Below are positions 1 through 9,593 of a DNA stretch of 31,231 nucleotides, one piece after another (position 1 is the stretch's first letter; each line of letters starts with the position of its first letter). Below the pieces are notes generated by a model that was not told the DNA's origin, did not search any database, and saw nothing but the letters and a program-made list of their open reading frames with translations. Both the position numbers and the translations under genes were made by a program. The DNA is from Symsagittifera roscoffensis (Eukaryota > Xenacoelomorpha > Acoela > Convolutidae), in contig NW_026971339.1 in NCBI RefSeq assembly GCF_963678635.1, positions 1 to 31,231 on the forward strand, written 5' to 3'.

Positions 1-121
1 CTTGAAACATCCTTATTCTTTAATCAACTTCCTATAGAACAAAACTGCTCGTATCAGAGCAAAACCCTGAATACTCCGACTGCGGGGTAAATTAAATTGA
101 AATAAGTATAATTGATGAAAT
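1..121. other. Left edge, leader of element 1, no gene
   Basis: Upstream of the first gag-like codons all frames have frequent stops. No LTR end followed by a tRNA-complementary primer binding site can be recognised, so the 5' LTR, if it survives, lies left of the window. Confidence 0.4.
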
Positions 122-1233
122 TTTCAAAAAAAAAAACTGACTAAATTCAAACACTTTTTTGATTTTTTTGTTGAAACTCATAGGAGACGAATAGAAGCAG
201 AAAACATAAAAAGACAACCTGATGAATTCATTAAAAGCTACATAGATTAAGCACCGCAGTAGACCGTGGATGGCCTAATCCAACTTTTAATGATGATCAA
301 AGAACAGCAAAGAAAATGGAATTCTTTGTACGCGGCTTAAGCCCGCCAGGCTTGAAACAAAAGGCTCATCAATTCCTAATTGAGAATCCACCCGCAACAT
401 GGCAACAATTAAAAGATCATATTGCAACAAAAGACTTAAGTTTTGCAGTAAGTAGTGAGTTTACTGGAACAGCCTCAAGTAGTGTTGATAATAAGTTGGA
501 GATAGAAGGAATAAAGGATCAGCTTAAGGAGTTAACAGGACTAATGAAAGATCATAAAATAAATGCAGCCTATAATCCAAATGAACCCAGAAATAAACAA
601 AACCATACCCGATTTTGTAAATGGTGTCGTAGGTCAGGTCATACTATCAGTGTTTGTTTCAAATATAGAGACCACAAAGATCAAAACAGAAAACCACCTC
701 AGTATCGTGAAAAATTCTCAGACAATTATAATAGGAGATCTAGGCCTCGAGAAGAAAATAGTTATAACAATCGATACAATGGCTATAATCAGCGAAATAA
801 CAATAACAGACCATATTCTCCGTATCCTAGACAGTTCAATAACAGAACAAATAGTTTCGATAGATCTCGATCTCAAAGTTTTGGATCAAGAGATAGAAAT
901 TTCAATAATAGATTTAACGATCAAAATAACCCAAATCGTTATAATACTTACAACACAGCCTCAAACAACTATAATCAAAATAGGAACAGAAGCAATTCTA
1001 TACCCGATCGAAATAGAAGATCATTTTCACAAGACAATTATCGAACGCGATACCAAAACAGACCTCACGAAAATAAATTCCCATCCTACAATAATCAAGC
1101 AAGATCCCTAGGTGATTGAAAACCATCCTCCAGAGAAAATAGTCGAGACAAAAACCCTAAAGTACAATTTAGTGAGAAAAAAATCCATGGCTATTACAGC
1201 GATGACGAAGGCGAGGAACTTACTTTAAACTAG
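122..1233 (+). pseudogene. gag: Ty3/gypsy-type Gag (capsid plus zinc knuckle), broken
   Basis: Structural polyprotein that packages the element RNA. The capsid remnant begins in frame 2 (about 185-240, with a QPDEFIKSY motif typical of gypsy capsids) and resumes in frame 1 at about 244 (RLSTAVDRGW), so one frameshift lies near 240-250. Frame 1 is then open to a TGA at 1117-1119 and, beyond it, to TAG at 1231-1233. A CX2CX4HX4C zinc knuckle spans 616-657 (CKWC...H...C), followed by a long Arg/Asn/Ser/Tyr-rich nucleic-acid-binding tail. The TGA most likely arose from TGG or CGA, because the Ser/Asp/Glu-rich sequence beyond it still looks like Gag and leads exactly to the frameshift site. The first ATG of the longest open stretch is 316, but this is an internal Met, not the true start. 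Confidence 0.85.
1224..1230 (+). promoter_or_regulatory. -1 ribosomal frameshift slippery site TTTAAAC
   Basis: In the gag frame the codons read acT TTA AAC TAG, so the heptamer T TTA AAC (X XXY YYZ) sits directly before the gag stop. A -1 slip enters frame 3, which is open from here into the protease. This is the canonical UUUAAAC signal used for Gag-Pol expression. No strong downstream stem is obvious by eye. Confidence 0.85.
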
Positions 1234-1571
1234 AACAGTCTCCGCAAGATAAAAAGTCACAAATGTATATTAATCTATATCAACATCCCGTCGGAGACAA
1301 AAATAAAAATAACGGCCTTGAAACCCAATTTTTAGTAGATACTGGAGCAACTTGTTCACTGTTAAATTATGATACCTATTTAGAATACGCAAAAATACAA
1401 AAGTTGACACTTACTAAAGCACAATCCAAAACATTTGCTGTTAATGGACAAAAACTCAAACTCTTAGGATATACAAATTTTAACGCTAGTTTTGACAGTA
1501 AAGGTGATTATTTTGTAAAAATTGGAGCATGGGTTGCGGCCAAGGACTGATGTAAACTTAATATATTAGGT
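1230..1571 (+). pseudogene. pol: Pol, aspartic protease domain
   Basis: Retropepsin that cleaves Gag and Gag-Pol. Frame 3 is entered by the -1 slip at 1224-1230; an ATG lies at 1263 but need not be used. The active-site motif FLVDTGATCSLL has DTGA at 1338-1349. The flap and body follow, and the usual C-terminal ILGMDFL motif lies at about 1563-1583, in the same frame but beyond an in-frame TGA at 1548-1550. So the protease is complete apart from one nonsense codon (TGG or CGA to TGA). It is the first domain of the pol reading frame that continues into RT. Confidence 0.88.
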
Positions 1572-4458
1572 ATGGATTTCCTCTCTAATTCAACTAAATC
1601 GATCGACTTTTCAACACCGAAACTAGAACTCAAAATGTACCCAGGAGTATCAGTCGCTATCAGTAATATAAAAAGCAAAAGCTATCCATTTATAAGTAGT
1701 TATCAGAATGTACTTTTAGACCAAACTATAACTTTAGCACCAAAATCAACTCGTGTCATTTCAATATCCCCAGCTGACAAAGTTTTCAAAAAGGGAACAT
1801 CGTTCAAACTAGATAAAGATCTACAACAAAAAGGAATATATACTTATAACACCTATTGTAACCATGACGAGAAAACGTTACCTATAATGTTAAACAACCC
1901 TAAAGAATCAAAGGTCATTATATCCAAAGGCTCAATTGGACAAACTTTCGAAGACATTGAAACTGATTCAAAAACAATATACAGCGTCGCAGACAATATA
2001 GCTTTTATGGAAGTTTTGTTCAACAAAAACGAACATCTAGATCATATTTTTCATGTAAGCGAGCAATCAAAAGATCAACTGTTTTTCAAAAATGCATCAA
2101 TTGGTGAAAATCATAAAAATTCAAAAAAGAAAAACAAGGAACTTTTGAAACAAAAAGAACTAGATTATACAAATAAATACGAACTAGAAACAGATTTCAG
2201 CAAGGAATTGAAGGACCTGAAACCCATATCTGAACAAAACTCCCAAAAACAATTTACAAATATACAAATTCATGAAATCCAGAAAAAGTTTGACAAGACA
2301 AAACAAGAGTTTCTAAAAAAGTTTGACTTTACTCACTCTGATATAGACCAAAATCAATTACAAGACCTAATGAATATGCTATTACAGAATAAAGACGTAT
2401 ATTCACAACATAAATACGACGTAGGACTAATAAAGCAAAAATTCCACGTAAAGCTTTTGCCAAACTCTGTATTGACTAAACAAAGACCATCAAGAGTTTC
2501 ATTGCATTACCAAGAAAAATTGAATGACTTACTAGACCAACTATGTAAATCAGGAATAATTAGAGAAATGGGAAGTAATACCGAAATGGGATCAGAATTT
2601 ATAAATCCAATTATAATACTTCCAAAAGGGAACACAGTCAAGCTCGTTATCGATGCGAGATACCTGAACTCAATAACTGACTTAAGTCGTTATTCATGGC
2701 CATTAGAACCAATAGGATCGCTCATCACTAAGCTAAAAGGAAATTTCTTCACCACGAGTGATTTATGCTCAGCATACAATCAAGTACCTTTAACAGAAGG
2801 AACACAACAATTAACAAGCTTTATAATTGGATCAAAACAATATACTTTTAAACGACGTTTTTACGGATTATGTGGTCTACCAAATTTCTTCAGTAGAATA
2901 ATGACAATACATTTTGCACCCTTAATAAAAAGAAATCAAGCAGTAACTTATATAGACGATACAATAATGCAAGCACAAACTGTAGAAGAAATGTTCGACA
3001 TCATTGCTACATACCATGACTTATTAAGAAAATCAGGATTAAAAGCTCAACAAGAAAAGACAAAATTTTTTTTGAGAAGAGTACAGTTTTTAGGACATGT
3101 AATAAGTAAAAATGGCATACAACCAGTCAAGAAAAAGGTAGATGATCTCAAAGCATTGAAATCGCCAGAGAACAAAAGAGATGTAATGAGAGTGTTAGGT
3201 TGTTTAGGATTTTATATGTATATAAAGAACTTACATGTAGACTCAAAGTCTTTCTATGATTTGATACGAAATGATACAGTTTTTAAATGGACACAAGATC
3301 ATGAAAAATTATTTAACGAAATAAAAGAAAGAATTAGCGCCGATACAATCTTAGCAATACCAGACACAAGATATCCTTTCCATGTACACGTAGACTCATC
3401 ATCAATAGGAATAGGTTCAATATTGGTACAAGAATTCCCAGAAGGAAAACGTATTATATCCTTTAATTCAAGAGTATATAACAAAGAAGAACAAAAAATG
3501 TCAACAACAGCTAGAGAGCTTTGCGGTGTTGTATCAGCTCTACAAACATACGAACATTATTTATTAGGTTCACCACATCCAATATATCTCTATACTGATC
3601 ACGAAGCTTTGATTTACCTTTGGGGAAGAAGAGGTAAACTCTCCCATAGATATTTTAGATATCAATTGGTTATATCACAATTCCAAAATTATTTGGACCG
3701 AAGGAAAAAACCTAGCATTCCCAGATATTTTAAGCAGAAATGTAACAACTAAAGATTTAGACAAACACCAACTTAAACATAAAAAAATTCCCAAAGACAT
3801 TTTATTTTACGACAAAAATGGCTACGAAGAAAAATACTTCATAGTACATGATACCGAAAAAGGACCCAGCGATGAATTTTTTCCTGTTATTAAACAAGAT
3901 AAGAATGGTGTAACTAGATTCAAAATAAATAACGACAAATTAATCAAAATACCCAAAGAAACAAAAAAAGAACAAATTTGCTCACTAACTGATATAAGTT
4001 CTTGCTTTATACAAGGTTCAGCTATCAACCAAGTTAGAATGATTCAAAACAAAGTACCAAATAATAATGCAAGTGAAGAAGAATCAGATCATAACTACTC
4101 CGAATTGTCCTTCGAATTGAACACCAACCCAACCCAATTTGGGGATTATATGTCGAATTACGATATTGAAGACCAGTCCGACCTCTTATATTTTGAAACG
4201 ATTAATGAACAAGATGAGATAATCCAAGAATGTTTACTAAACGATGAAATTGCATTATGTGAACAATTAACCAATAAACTAGAAAACAAAAAACTTGCAA
4301 CCAAACTGCCTAACGAAACACTTACAAACAAAGATAACCTTACTCAGATATTTACTAGTTTCAACAACCTAAGAAAAAATATAGATTTAAACACAGAACT
4401 TATTGCCAAAGAACAAGACACCGACGCAGTCATAAAAATCGTAAAAGAATTAGTATGA
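1572..4458 (+). pseudogene. pol: Pol, reverse transcriptase, RNase H and pre-integrase region
   Basis: Copies element RNA into DNA. Frame 3 is open to 3752. The RT fingers and palm include LVIDARYLNS and TTSDLCSAYNQVPL (first catalytic Asp), and the YIDD box lies at 2949-2960. FLGHVIS and FKWTQDHEKLF mark the thumb and connection. RNase H shows HVHVDSS (Asp), ARELCGVV (Glu) and YTDHEAL (Asp). Its last block, with the final Asp in FPDILSR, is in frame 1, so one base has been gained or lost near 3684. Frame 1 then stays open to TGA 4456-4458 through an Asn/Lys/Glu-rich stretch resembling the linker ahead of integrase (KEQDTDAVIKIVKEL). No HHCC finger or DDE core follows. Confidence 0.92.
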
Positions 4459-5084
4459 AACAAAAACAAAGATCAGGCCCATATACGGTAACAAATAAAG
4501 TAACGAATGTAAACTATGAAATACAATTAGATTCAGATCAAACTATAAAAAAGACAGCTCATAGAAACCATCTAATTGAATACTTTCCCATTGAAGAAAA
4601 AGCAAAGGAACTGGTGAATGACTATGTTTTAAAAGACCAGTCCTACAAACCATTCTATGAAAACCTAATGAAATCAAGGAATAAAATTGTCAATACACCA
4701 CTAACCAACAAATCATTTCAAAACCCATTGGGTTCATCAGAATATTTACCTGTCGAAAAACACCATAGACGAGAAAATAATATAGAACTACATGAAACTG
4801 AGCAAGAAAAAACCTTAACGAATATCGACTCAGGATTTCAAGAGCACAACACAGAAACTATACAAATGCCACATACACCAGGATTAGCTCAGAGAAGGTT
4901 AACCTCAACACCTCTTTATCCAAACGATAGGAATGGTAATAATTTCGATGAATTGTCATATATACCATCTACATCAACACACCACCCCCAAAACGGACAG
5001 ACATCTGTTCAAACGGGCTCGACAAATGAAAGAATTCAGAGACATCGGCGACAACCCAGCTTCTACCAAGCAGGATTCAACTAA
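4455..5084 (+). pseudogene. pol: Pol, integrase C-terminal GPY/F domain and tail; core deleted
   Basis: The opening residues KQKQRSGPYTV...VNYEIQL...HRNHLIEYFP match the GPY/F module found after the catalytic core of Ty3/gypsy integrases. The preceding frame 1 part ends just before where the HHCC zinc finger should start, and the two meet with a 4-base overlap at 4455-4458 in different frames. The zinc finger and whole DDE core, normally about 300 residues, are therefore missing. The remaining 150 residues are Asn/Gln/Thr-rich and ended by TAA. Without a core this copy cannot integrate itself. The ATG at 4455 may be accidental. Confidence 0.82.
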
Positions 5085-5254
5085 GGAATCTCTAATAGTC
5101 TTCACTAGCTAAAAACTCATTTTGTAATCTCCGGGTCACCAATTTGGATACAAAAGATTATTCAAACTACGACCCCACACGTAATGGTCAATCAAACTAG
5201 TCAATTTTTTGAAAAACAATGGTTTCTTTCAATAAAAACCAACCAAAAAAATTT

Positions 5255-5272
5255 ACTAATGCTAATTTTTAG
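5255..5272 (+). promoter_or_regulatory. Candidate splice acceptor for env
   Basis: ACTAATGCTAATTTTTAG has a branch-like CTAAT and a U-rich run ending in AG at 5271-5272, 13 bases before two adjacent ATGs that open the env signal peptide. Env of animal LTR elements is usually made from a spliced mRNA. Confidence 0.5.
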
Positions 5273-5285
5273 CTACTTTGCGATA

Positions 5286-7624
5286 ATGATGAAATTTACT
5301 ACTCTACTTTCAACATTTATACCTCTTGTCATTCTACAAAATGATGATTTGGAAAACGTATCGAATTCTCTCAAAGTTACTCACTATGATTGTTCAAGCA
5401 TGCAGGAAAATAAAATGTATGCTTTAAATCAAGTGGCCCCATGTAAAGTTAGCCCAGAAAACCTTTACACTACCGATAGCACAATTAGCGTATATCAACG
5501 GTCTTATAGAACATACGTGAACGCAGTTATGTGTAAAATTAAAATATTTCCCATTCGTTATAATTGCGGAATGTGGGCACATTCTTCCATCGTTCACAAT
5601 ATGAACATGATAACCTATGAAATTATTATACCACCAGAAGATTGCAAAAAAGCAGCAAAGAACAACAAAATTACAGTGAATGAAGATGGATACACCCATG
5701 AACTAATTATAAAAATGGATGAAAGTATTTTACAACACAGAAATGAAGGAACATCATTAGAAGGCGACAGTTCGACAGCATGCAAGAATAGGGGACAAAT
5801 CAAACACTATAGCTACGAAACGCACATGCAAAAAGTTCAACTCAAAGTAAATCTAGAAACAAAACAAGTACAAAGTCCTTACGGTATCCCATTACCATGC
5901 GCAGTACTCGAAGGCGGATGCGAATCAACATCATTAGACCCTTATGCTTATGCCCGAAAATTGCGTAGTCACAAAATTGTTTTCTCAAAAAGCGAAAATG
6001 GTCAAGTACGCTAATAAGTTGGACCACCCTCAATATCATATACTGAGTGAGGGATCGGCACCCAATGGCTTAGCCTCAAAATTCGCATTTACAACAAGCA
6101 GCAAGAAGTCTGCAGCAGGCCAGGAGCATTATATAAAACAAATTTTGAGTCCTTGTTTATTTCTTATTCAGGCGGTTTTGATATGAACACTGGTAAATCC
6201 AGCAACATACGACACGATGATAGAAATTACTATCAAATGCAAATAAATGAGAACTATTAAATAAGAGTGAAACCTTTGAACTATCCTCGGGGATCAGGTA
6301 ATTTTTCATTCCTCCATGATGAACGTAACAATAAAAATCGGGATCCTCTTTGGCGCCATGTAGGTACCGATGAAATTGATTACGAACTTCATCTGGGCGC
6401 AAAGTTAGATTACATAATGTACTTTAATGCTAAACAACTCAGGCATTCTGAAATGACATTATTACAGAATCAATGTGAACTCGAAAGAACACAAATTCTA
6501 ACAATAATGATGTTAGCTTTACAAAATACCAGGCTTGCAGGATACATGTTAACCGGCAACCGCTCTATGTTTTTGGACACCGATGGAGCAGTTGGCTGGC
6601 TGTATCACTGCCCTAAAAAAGTTTCACCTCTTAAAGTTCTCGAAAAATGCTTTGATCGAATACCGATTTTTACAATGGGCGAACAATGTTTGTCGACCCT
6701 ATTACCCGCCAAACTTTTCCTTTTGCCAACGAAATACATTGCGTTGGTGGCTACAAAAATGCCTTTCAACTTGATTTAGATGATAAATTATCTTGGTACC
6801 AATTAATGCCGGCTCCAATACCTTTCAAGACTCCTTTAATGTTCGCTCCACAAGATATAGGCCATATTACGGAATTTCCCGTATACGATTCGCGACGCGC
6901 AGGCATGTATACTCCAAAACAATTAAAAGCTTTTTGGGATAACATTATTCATAACACAGCATCAACATCCATTCTCAAAAAAATTACAAGAACTGTTCTC
7001 CAAAATGGACACATGGATTATGCAAATTCCGACGCTTTAACCGCTGCAATGGGTTTAAACCAAAAAATTTATCTAGATTCTCTGCTCTCACCAGGATTTT
7101 TCATGAATAGTTTCATCGGAACATTCGGTTTTGTTGCTTTTTTCCTAGAAAAAATCGGAATTTATTTTGCCTGTTTTCTTTTTCTCAAATTCCTGCTAGA
7201 AATAATAGTAACAATTATTAAAGCTTTGGAAATTAATAAGCTAACAAATCGTACTATGAGCTTCTGGAAGATAATATTAGGTGCCACGTATAAACTTTTC
7301 GTTCTATCAGTTTTTACTTCTATTTTCTCAAACGAAAACTCCAATCTTGAATCATCAGATTTGCGAAACTCAAGACAAAAACAAATACGACAACAACATC
7401 AAAATCAAAATATTTACCAAGAAAGCACTGCTTCAATACCTATGGTAGAGCAAAATGAGCCTGCAGTACCCTTAATGTCACCAGATTCGCGAAACGAACC
7501 TGGTTTATACCCAGACCTAAATAACGAAAATGAACATTTAGTACGGAACAGTGTAATAGGAACGATCTCTAGCACAACAATCCCTCATCCAACCACCAAC
7601 AACAACACTATAACACCAATCTAA
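5286..7624 (+). pseudogene. env: Env-like class III type glycoprotein, broken
   Basis: Membrane glycoprotein expected to mediate fusion. ATGs at 5286 and 5289 start a signal peptide (MMKFTTLLSTFIPLVIL); the open frame reaches back to 5184 but the extra residues hide the signal. The ectodomain is Cys-rich with YDCS and YNCGMWAH, then ERTQI, LTGNRS, FVDPITRQTF and RRAGMYT, a combination I associate with chuvirus-type glycoproteins captured by retroelements. A hydrophobic anchor lies near 7120-7220, followed by a polar tail of about 130 residues with LYPDL at 7505-7519. Breaks: frame 3 to 1 near 6005, 1 to 3 near 6140, TAA at 6258-6260, and 3 to 2 near 6680. The assignment as env is firm; the chuvirus link is from memory of the family pattern. 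Confidence 0.8.
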
Positions 7625-7631
7625 GCAACAG

Positions 7632-7644
7632 TTTTCTATTTCAG
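7632..7644 (+). promoter_or_regulatory. Candidate splice acceptor for the A-family ORFs
   Basis: TTTTCTATTTCAG is a near-ideal pyrimidine tract plus CAG ending at 7644; the ATG of the first cassette ORF begins at 7646. It lies in the 21-base gap after the env stop. Confidence 0.5.
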
Positions 7645-7645
7645 A

Positions 7646-7957
7646 ATGCCCTCAAGAAAACTGTGCATCCCCATTGACAAAATGCTAGTCGATATACTAG
7701 ACAGACAAGTTCTTTTATTGATTCAATTTCCCACACTTACAAATAAACTGTTTACACGAATAGCAGCTGTTGACTTGCCTCAACCAGGAACCAATAATTT
7801 TATACGCCTCATGCTAATTGTTTACCCAGGAAAAGTGATTCATGAAGCTGTCATTGAATCATCGAATCCCAAATATAATTATATCTGTTCGTTTCTTCAA
7901 AGTAACGAATCTGCTATCATAAAAATTACTTCAGAAGGAGTTCATTTTTGTGTGTGA
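7646..7957 (+). CDS. Family A small protein, copy A1
   Basis: A 103-residue protein of unknown function. It has no signal peptide, TM segment or Cys/His cluster. It shares a pattern with the next ORFs: MLV.ILDR...LLIQ(F/L)P...NKL, then LP, an IRLMLIVYP strand, SSNPKYNYICSFL, and a C-terminal H.C. The alternation of short hydrophobic strands suggests a small beta-rich fold. The ATG directly follows a good splice acceptor. The stop is TGA (7955-7957), and copy A2 continues in the same frame after 42 bases, so the pair is a tandem duplication. Expression and function are unknown. Confidence 0.65.
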   Translation: MPSRKLCIPIDKMLVDILDRQVLLLIQFPTLTNKLFTRIAAVDLPQPGTNNFIRLMLIVYPGKVIHEAVIESSNPKYNYICSFLQSNESAIIKITSEGVHFCV

Positions 7958-7999
7958 AATACCACGATACAAAGAATTTACTTGAACACAAACATTCAA

Positions 8000-8275
8000 A
8001 TGTTGGTAGGAATTTTGGATCGAGACATTCGTTTATTAATTCAACTCCCAGGTTATGCAAACAAACTACCAGCATTAATAGCATCAGCAAGATTACCAAA
8101 AACCAAACCAAATGATTGCATTCACCTTATGATAATAACTTATCCTGAGGAAACTGTTCAAGAAATTGAAATTGACTCTTCAAACAAAAAATATGATTAT
8201 ATTTGTTCTTTACTGGAAGGAAATAGCTCAGCAGTCGTCATTACCGATTTCGAAAGAATTCACATCTGTTTATAA
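8000..8275 (+). CDS. Family A small protein, copy A2
   Basis: A 91-residue paralogue of A1, collinear from its first Met: MLVGILDRD, LLIQLP, NKLP, CIHLMIITYP, DSSNKKYDYICSLL, IHICL. The start is taken at the ATG that aligns with the internal MLVDILDR of A1; a TTG 18 bases upstream is in frame but has no counterpart. It ends at TAA. The conserved C-terminus shows that A1's TGA is a natural stop and not a premature one. Function is unknown; it was retained as a duplicate beside A1. Confidence 0.65.
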   Translation: MLVGILDRDIRLLIQLPGYANKLPALIASARLPKTKPNDCIHLMIITYPEETVQEIEIDSSNKKYDYICSLLEGNSSAVVITDFERIHICL

Positions 8276-8340
8276 GTATTAAACCAGAAACAACAAAATT
8301 TAATGGATACTTTCCAAATATAAAATTTGGAGAAAAATAA

Positions 8341-8625
8341 ATGTTCCTTGACACACTAAATCAAAATTTCTGCTTAATCATATCTTGTCCTCATTTCCCA
8401 AAGAAATTCTATTCCAGAGTCACAACAGCAATTTTACCATCCGTAGCAATTGATAACCATTTACACTTAATTATCATCGACTTTCACCATAATCAAAATT
8501 ACGATATTATCGTGAAGGAAACCAATCCTAGATACAAAGATATTCTTTACATCTTAAAGTATAAAAACTCAGCCATAATCGAAACTGCTTGTGAAGAAAT
8601 TATTTTTTGTGAGAAAAATAATTAA
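8341..8625 (+). CDS. Family A small protein, copy A3
   Basis: A 94-residue, more divergent paralogue: MFLDTLNQ, LIISCPHFPKK, LHLIIIDF, TNPRYKDILYIL, NSAIIE, IIFCE. The same spacing of hydrophobic strands and the (S/T)NP.Y core match A1 and A2. It follows a 65-base AT-rich gap after A2, ends in TAA, and leaves only 10 bases before the first family B ATG. No start or frame problem is visible. Function is unknown. Confidence 0.6.
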   Translation: MFLDTLNQNFCLIISCPHFPKKFYSRVTTAILPSVAIDNHLHLIIIDFHHNQNYDIIVKETNPRYKDILYILKYKNSAIIETACEEIIFCEKNN

Positions 8626-8635
8626 ATATAAACCC

Positions 8636-8890
8636 ATGTTATTTAAACACAACAATCGTCACGTACTCCTTTACCAAATAGAAAAATCCTTCGACGCCTG
8701 TAACGGTTCATATTGTCCAAAACTTATCTTATATTTCGATTATTGTAACACGTGGGAAGACGGAACAATTGAAGTCTTTCACAACTCGCCATATTGGAAT
8801 TTTTTCCTAGTTTTGTCGAATACTTGCTTAAGTCATCTGCCAAAAGACATAAGCGATTTCCATTCAAATGATCTAACTAACCTCTCGTAA
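8636..8890 (+). CDS. Family B small protein, copy B1
   Basis: An 84-residue protein, first of a second small family. The pattern, seen also in B2 and B3, is an N-terminal V...I...(K/R)SF, a strand ending in aromatic and Thr residues (YFDYCNTW), then G.IE and the signature S.YWNFFL.LS followed by Pro. An in-frame GTG upstream inside A3 would extend it, but the ATG at 8636 gives collinearity with B2. Its last bases overlap the ATG-less A4 frame. No known domain is recognised. Confidence 0.58.
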   Translation: MLFKHNNRHVLLYQIEKSFDACNGSYCPKLILYFDYCNTWEDGTIEVFHNSPYWNFFLVLSNTCLSHLPKDISDFHSNDLTNLS

Positions 8891-9107
8891 TCTATTTATC
8901 CGGTTACCAAACCTACGTTACTCACTTATTGGAGTAGAGAAACACTCTGAAAACTTTTATCTTTTACATGTGAGTAAGGTTAACTCCAGTATATTAACTA
9001 CAATCACAGTTCCAGGAAATCACCCTAATTTCCTTGAACTAAGTCATTTTCTTGCTTTTGACACAAATGCAGAATTTTTTCTAAATCCACCTATTTTCTC
9101 TAATTAG
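8877..9107 (+). pseudogene. Family A-like ORF without ATG, copy A4
   Basis: Frame 3 is open for about 76 codons to TAG 9105-9107 but contains no ATG. Its residues (LFIRLPNLRYSLI, FYLLHV, ILTTITVPGNHP, NAEFFL) follow the family A layout of L.I.(L)P, a hydrophobic strand, then N.P and a final hydrophobic strand. It may be a degenerate A copy that lost its start, or it may be read by a non-ATG start or from a spliced leader. Similarity is weak and judged by eye. It fills the only sizeable gap between B1 and B2. Confidence 0.35.
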
Positions 9108-9112
9108 AAAAA

Positions 9113-9349
9113 ATGATGTTTAATATCAACGACCAACCAGTTTCAGTTATTCATATAAAGAAAACATTTGAATTACAACAACATTTACAAGTTTACATGA
9201 TAGTTAATGTTCGATACATCGAAACAGGTACTTTTGAGGAACTTAGTATTTACCCCACTTCCCGATATTGGTCATTCTTTCTTTTTGTATCTGATCACCC
9301 AGAGTCTTGTCCTACCAATATTGAATGTGAACATTGTACATTAGACTAG
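9113..9349 (+). CDS. Family B small protein, copy B2
   Basis: A 78-residue paralogue of B1: VSVIHIKKTFEL, VYMIVNVRYIETGTFEEL, and the signature SRYWSFFLFVSDHP. A CTCTAATTAG acceptor-like tract ends at 9107, six bases before the ATG. It ends in TAG, one base before the ATG of B3, so the two cannot both be ordinary first cistrons of one mRNA. The short C-terminus carries two Cys and a His (CPTNIECEHC), too few for a recognised zinc fold. Function is unknown. Confidence 0.58.
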   Translation: MMFNINDQPVSVIHIKKTFELQQHLQVYMIVNVRYIETGTFEELSIYPTSRYWSFFLFVSDHPESCPTNIECEHCTLD

Positions 9350-9350
9350 A

Positions 9351-9584
9351 ATGATAATTTTTTACGAAGGAACCTTTGTCCAAATTAAAGGTTTTCAACG
9401 CTCCTTCATTCTAGCAGAAAATTTCAAAATAATCCCCATTTTTATAATTCATTTCGAAACGCTTTATAATGGCGAACTACACAGCACCATTATAAAACCA
9501 AGCAAAAAATTCTGGCATTTAATACTATGTCTTGCAAATAGCCTAACATTTCCCATTCCCTGCGATCTAGACCAGATTGAATGA
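9351..9584 (+). CDS. Family B small protein, copy B3
   Basis: A 77-residue paralogue of B1 and B2: VQIKGFQRSFIL, IFIIHFETLYNGELHSTII, and SKKFWHLILCLANS followed by FPIP. It ends in TGA (9582-9584), and the same frame runs straight on into the RING1 ORF three codons later. Rare readthrough would give a B3-RING fusion, though the base after the stop is not the favoured C. Function is unknown; its place beside the RING genes suggests they act in one pathway, which is inference. Confidence 0.58.
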   Translation: MIIFYEGTFVQIKGFQRSFILAENFKIIPIFIIHFETLYNGELHSTIIKPSKKFWHLILCLANSLTFPIPCDLDQIE

Positions 9585-9593
9585 GCAGTGAGA

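Noticed and set aside
563-1111. 182-codon ORF overlapping gag in another frame
   Set aside because: An Ile/Thr-rich shadow of the AAT/AGA-rich gag tail; the zinc knuckle is in the gag frame.
6015-6266. Foreign insertion inside env
   Set aside because: At first this looked unrelated to env, but reading frame 1 and then frame 3 gives continuous env-like sequence, so it is frameshift damage, not an insertion.
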